A DNA stretch of 7,950 bases from Planctomycetota bacterium (GTDB taxonomy: Bacteria; Planctomycetota; Phycisphaerae; UBA1845; PWPN01). The DNA lies in the NCBI GenBank assembly GCA_016209665.1, contig JACQVT010000926.1, positions 1 through 7,950 of the forward strand. Direction: 5' to 3'. The position numbers and the translations under genes were made by a program. The notes under the pieces are model-generated. The model saw only the letters and a list, made by a program, of their open reading frames with translations, had not been told where the DNA came from and searched no databases. This document shows positions 4,997-7,950 of this stretch, one piece after another; within the stretch, counting starts at the first letter, position 1, and every line of letters starts with the position of its first letter.

Positions 4997-6061
4997 ATGC
5001 ATGACCTTCGCAGCGGCGCCTCCGAACTCGTGATCGGCAAAGCCCGGCGATTTCTTGACACAATCTATGAGCAGTGGCCTCGCGACATCCTGTCGGTGGC
5101 CCACACGATGTCGACGCTGCTGGACGGCCTTCAGCAGGTACGCCGCGAGATGAGTCCGCAGGAGTGGCGGGTGTTCTGTGAGGAGGTGGTCCCCAAGCAC
5201 GGGCTGGCCGAGGTGATCCGCCAGGATCCGTTCACCCTGCACAGTGTCCGAAAGCCCCGCGGTTACGCCGGAGACGCCGAACTGTTGGACTACATCTACG
5301 GCCACCGCAGCGCACAGACGACCACCATCGGCAAGGACATCTTCGCCTTCACGACCAACACGCCGGCTTGCCGGGCGGTGCGAAGGCGGGCCGAGGTCAT
5401 CGCGGGTATCATCGACAGTCTGGCGGAGGAGCGGGGACCGATCCGCGTGCTCTCCATTGCCTGCGGGCATCTACGGGAAGCGGACATGAGCGGGGCCCTA
5501 CGCCAGGGGAAGATCCGCGAGTACGCCGCATTCGATCAGGATCCGGACAGCCTGGCTCACGTCGACCGGCGGCTGGGAGGCAGGAACGTCAGGACGGTTC
5601 GCGGGTCCATCGGCGAGTTGCTGCTGGGCAGGCACAAGAGCCTTTACGGCTACGATTTCGTGTACGCGGCGGGATTGTACGACTACCTGACTCAGCGGCT
5701 GGCTACGCGCATGACCTCGTGGATGTTCGACGCCACCGGTCCGGGCGGACTCACGCTGCTGACCAACTTCCTGCGCGACAATGCCGGGGCGGGCTACATG
5801 GAGGCGTTCATGGAGTGGGAACTGATCTTGCGCAGCCCCAATGAGCTGATCGACACCGCCCGACAGCTTCCGGCGGACCAGATCGCGGACCAAAGCGTGT
5901 ATACCGACGAGCTGGGCATGGTTGTGTACGTGGAGCTGCGCAGGACGGCCGCTGTGCGCACGGCGGTCGATCTCGTGCGGCCCCCGCTGGCGGGTCGCCT
6001 GGACCCGTTCAACCCCAAGCCCACAGGGAGTTGGTCCGGGCGCGGGGTGAGGTCACAATAA
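4997..6061 (+). CDS. Class I SAM-dependent methyltransferase, 3-OH-palmitate methyl ester synthase-like
   Basis: A 354-residue cytoplasmic enzyme. The N-terminal part (1-80) is helical. KPRGYAGDAELLDYIYG at 86-102 is a motif I associate with proteins labelled 'extracellular factor 3-hydroxypalmitic acid methyl ester biosynthesis protein', related in name to PhcB of Ralstonia, which methylates a fatty acid to make a quorum signal. The Rossmann methyltransferase core follows: motif I as RVLSIACGHLREADMS (150-165; CGHLRE replaces the usual GxGxG), the acidic end of strand 2 in FDQDP (D180/D182) for SAM ribose, then DFVYAAGLYDYL (220-231) and a late LTLLTNFL strand. The C-terminal 35 residues are proline- and arginine-rich and look disordered. 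It lies downstream of the FadL-like gene and convergent, 16 bp apart, with the c-di-GMP gene. The SAM-methyltransferase call is firm; the fatty-acid substrate is inferred from family labels remembered, not tested. Confidence 0.8.
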   Translation: MHDLRSGASELVIGKARRFLDTIYEQWPRDILSVAHTMSTLLDGLQQVRREMSPQEWRVFCEEVVPKHGLAEVIRQDPFTLHSVRKPRGYAGDAELLDYIYGHRSAQTTTIGKDIFAFTTNTPACRAVRRRAEVIAGIIDSLAEERGPIRVLSIACGHLREADMSGALRQGKIREYAAFDQDPDSLAHVDRRLGGRNVRTVRGSIGELLLGRHKSLYGYDFVYAAGLYDYLTQRLATRMTSWMFDATGPGGLTLLTNFLRDNAGAGYMEAFMEWELILRSPNELIDTARQLPADQIADQSVYTDELGMVVYVELRRTAAVRTAVDLVRPPLAGRLDPFNPKPTGSWSGRGVRSQ

Positions 6062-6071
6062 CCCGCGGGTT
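6060..6071. other. 12-bp perfect palindrome in the convergent gap
   Basis: AACCCGCGGGTT overlaps the methyltransferase stop codon and fills most of the 16 bases between the two convergent genes. With no loop it can form only a very short hairpin, so a bidirectional terminator is possible but weak; it may instead be a protein-binding site or chance. Confidence 0.3.
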
Positions 6072-6077
6072 GGCGGT

Positions 6078-7950
6078 TCACGGCGCGCATGGAACCAATA
6101 GTTGCAGTGAGCCGGCCTCGGACGGCGAGTCATCCGACATCATCCTGGCGAGTTCCGCGAATTCCCTTTCCCGCTGCAGGAAAGCCTCGACCATATCGGG
6201 ATCGAAGGCGCTGCCCGACCCCTCACGAATGATCCTGACCGCCTTTTCGTGGCTGTAGGCCTCCTTGTACACGCGGCGGGTCGTCAAGGCATCGTAGACG
6301 TCGGCCACCGCGGTGATGCGGGCGGGCAGGGGGATCTCCTTCCCGCGCAGTCGGTCGGGATAGCCGTTGCCGTCGTATCGCTCATGATGGTGGGCGGCGA
6401 TTTCCCGGGCCATCTCGAGGAAGGGCACGCTGGGGGTGCGGGCGATCAGGGCCTGGATGGTGTTGGCGCCCACGGCGGCGTGCGTCCGCATGACCGTCAT
6501 CTGCTCCTCGGTGAGCTTGCCGGGGAACAGGAGGATGTGGTCGGGAATCGCCACCTTCCCGATATCGTGCAGCGGCACCGAGCGCTCCAGCTTGTGGAGG
6601 AACTCGTCATCGATCTCGTCACGGTATTCGTCCTCGCCGCGAAGGGCCTCGGCAATCATGAGGCAGAACCGGGTCACCCGCTCGACGTGCCGTCCCGTGT
6701 CGTTGTCCCGGCACTCGGCCAGCGAAGCGAGCGCCACCATGATGGAATCGGAGGCCTGGTCCCGGGCTTCCTGCATCGACAGGTCGTGCACCGCCGTCCC
6801 GGCCACCCTGCTGATCAGCTCGATGTACTCGAGATCCCGGGCCTCAAACGGGGCTCCCTCCTTCCGGTCCGTGACGTTCAGGACGCCCACGACGCAGCCG
6901 GCGGCATCGAGGGGCGCCGAAACCAGCGGTACGCTGGCAAAGTAAGGCGCGTGGTAATCGCGGATCTGCGAGCCGATCTCCGCCTCGGAGTTCACGACGA
7001 TGGCCTGCCCCGAGGTGAACACGTGTCCGGCAATGGGCTCGCCCAGCGGGACGCTCGCCTCCCGGGCCATTTCAGGCTCCAGTCCCAGGGAGTTGACTAT
7101 GGTCAGGCGATTTCCGCTTTCGTGGGGAAGCATGACCGAAACCCGCCGGCAGTCGACCACTTCGGCGACGATGGACACCGTGTGGCGCAGGATCTCGTCG
7201 CGAGAGACACAGAGATTGACGGCCCGGCAAAACTCGACCAGCCGGGTGAGGATTCCCATCTGGCGGCCGCGTTCCTCGTAGCTGCGGAGCAGATCCTTGC
7301 GTTCGCGGCTCAGCCGGGCCATCGACTGAACGCGGACCGCCAGTTCCGACGCTCGGACGGGCTTGGAGAGGTACTCGTCGGCGCCGGCCTTGAGACCGGC
7401 GAGTATATCGTCGGTGCGGGCCAACGCACTCACGATAATGATCGGAATGTCGCGGGTCTCGGGATTCACCCGCAGGGCCCGCGTGCACTCCAGACCGTCC
7501 ATGTTGGGCATCATGACGTCCATGATGATGATGTCGGGCGGATCCTCGCGGACCCGGGCCAGGGCGACCACGCCGTCCTCGGCCTCGCGGACCCGGTACC
7601 CGGCGCGGCGCAGGCAGCCTTTGCATACGGCACGATTGGTTGGGTCATCATCGACGACCAGCACGTCAACGATGTCTTCTCCGGCTTGGCTGCCCGCTTC
7701 GGACGTTCCCCCGCCCGAGCTGCCAGGGGGACAAGATTGGGCCTGCAACACGTTCCCGCGATCGGTGCAGACCATGTTCCGGCCCGTGCGTTTGGCCGCC
7801 CGAAGGGCGACGTCGGCGCGGTCCAGGACCGCCTGCCATGAGGGCCCCTCGCTGACCGCGACCCCGAGACTGACCGTGACGCGGGGCGGGGTCGCGCCGC
7901 CCGGACGGGGGATGGCCAGGCCCCAGATGGCGCGGCGGATTCGGTCGGCA
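6078..7950 (-). CDS. GGDEF(tail)-REC-GAF-HD-GYP c-di-GMP signalling protein (5' partial)
   Basis: The frame is open to the window edge; 623 residues are visible. The first about 60 (7949-7770) match the end of a GGDEF diguanylate cyclase domain: ADRIRRAI, RVTVSLGVAVSEG and a final DRADVALRAAKRTGRN. A Gly/Ser-rich linker of about 33 residues follows. Numbering from the Met at 7775: REC at 37-155 with acidic D42-D44, phospho-acceptor D86 (IIIMDVMMP), S116 and K138 (SKP); a short coiled coil (155-172); GAF at about 175-330; HD-GYP at 345-545 with all signatures kept: H363 (TGRHVERV), H403-D404 (LHDIGK), H432, HHHERYDGNGYP at 462-473 and D492 (AVADVYDAL). It should therefore hydrolyse c-di-GMP, with phosphorylation and a GAF ligand as inputs. 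The catalytic GGDEF motif lies outside the window. A GTG at 7664 could start a separate REC-GAF-HD-GYP product, but no stop separates the two parts. It converges with the methyltransferase gene. Confidence 0.9.
   Translation of the reverse strand, partial: ADRIRRAIWGLAIPRPGGATPPRVTVSLGVAVSEGPSWQAVLDRADVALRAAKRTGRNMVCTDRGNVLQAQSCPPGSSGGGTSEAGSQAGEDIVDVLVVDDDPTNRAVCKGCLRRAGYRVREAEDGVVALARVREDPPDIIIMDVMMPNMDGLECTRALRVNPETRDIPIIIVSALARTDDILAGLKAGADEYLSKPVRASELAVRVQSMARLSRERKDLLRSYEERGRQMGILTRLVEFCRAVNLCVSRDEILRHTVSIVAEVVDCRRVSVMLPHESGNRLTIVNSLGLEPEMAREASVPLGEPIAGHVFTSGQAIVVNSEAEIGSQIRDYHAPYFASVPLVSAPLDAAGCVVGVLNVTDRKEGAPFEARDLEYIELISRVAGTAVHDLSMQEARDQASDSIMVALASLAECRDNDTGRHVERVTRFCLMIAEALRGEDEYRDEIDDEFLHKLERSVPLHDIGKVAIPDHILLFPGKLTEEQMTVMRTHAAVGANTIQALIARTPSVPFLEMAREIAAHHHERYDGNGYPDRLRGKEIPLPARITAVADVYDALTTRRVYKEAYSHEKAVRIIREGSGSAFDPDMVEAFLQREREFAELARMMSDDSPSEAGSLQLLVPCAP

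Noticed and set aside
4623..5063. 146-codon minus-strand frame
   Set aside because: It covers the ribosome site and first codons of the methyltransferase, has no family resemblance and has an irregular composition.
6249..7841. 530-codon open frame on the plus strand
   Set aside because: It is the antisense shadow of the REC-GAF-HD-GYP gene, which has full catalytic motifs. The long frame reflects GC-rich codon bias.

Overview
The window is a GC-rich bacterial fragment that most resembles Planctomycetota, probably a Phycisphaerae-like or uncultured lineage. The signs are a secreted protein ending in aspartate-rich dockerin-type calcium repeats of the 'GDMDGDxDVDxDDL..F..C' kind, a PEP-CTERM protein with a cohesin-like body, an OmpP1/FadL-type porin (so a diderm envelope), and intergenic DNA littered with REP-like debris and a RAYT transposase remnant. 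The taxonomic call is inference from family habits, not from a marker gene.

Layout. Positions 1-1137 (+) hold the C-terminal part of a large secreted dockerin-type protein. After a REP-like palindrome (1179-1200) comes a PEP-CTERM anchored protein (1301-1876, +). Positions 1877-3014 are repeat-rich: a 10-bp tandem repeat, two or three copies of a GGGGACATCACT-type element, a probable scrap of a Gfo/Idh/MocA dehydrogenase (-), a small helix-turn-helix gene (2236-2592, -) and the N-terminal remnant of a REP-associated tyrosine transposase (2625-2753, -). Then come a FadL/OmpP1-like outer-membrane protein (3015-4313, +), a 683-bp non-coding stretch of lower GC (4314-4996), a class I SAM-dependent methyltransferase of the type often labelled 3-hydroxypalmitate methyl ester biosynthesis (4997-6061, +), and, convergent with it, a large c-di-GMP signalling protein (6078 to beyond the window end, -). 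The visible part of that protein is a GGDEF tail followed by REC, GAF and HD-GYP domains.

How the genes may work together. The left half looks like cell-surface biology (dockerin repeats, cohesin-like PEP-CTERM protein) interrupted by mobile repeat debris. The right half places a fatty-acid-type outer-membrane channel, a putative fatty-acyl methyl ester synthase and a two-headed c-di-GMP enzyme side by side. That would fit a fatty-acid-derived cell-cell signalling module with c-di-GMP output, but the link rests on adjacency and family resemblance only. No CRISPR array, tRNA, rRNA or complete insertion sequence was seen.
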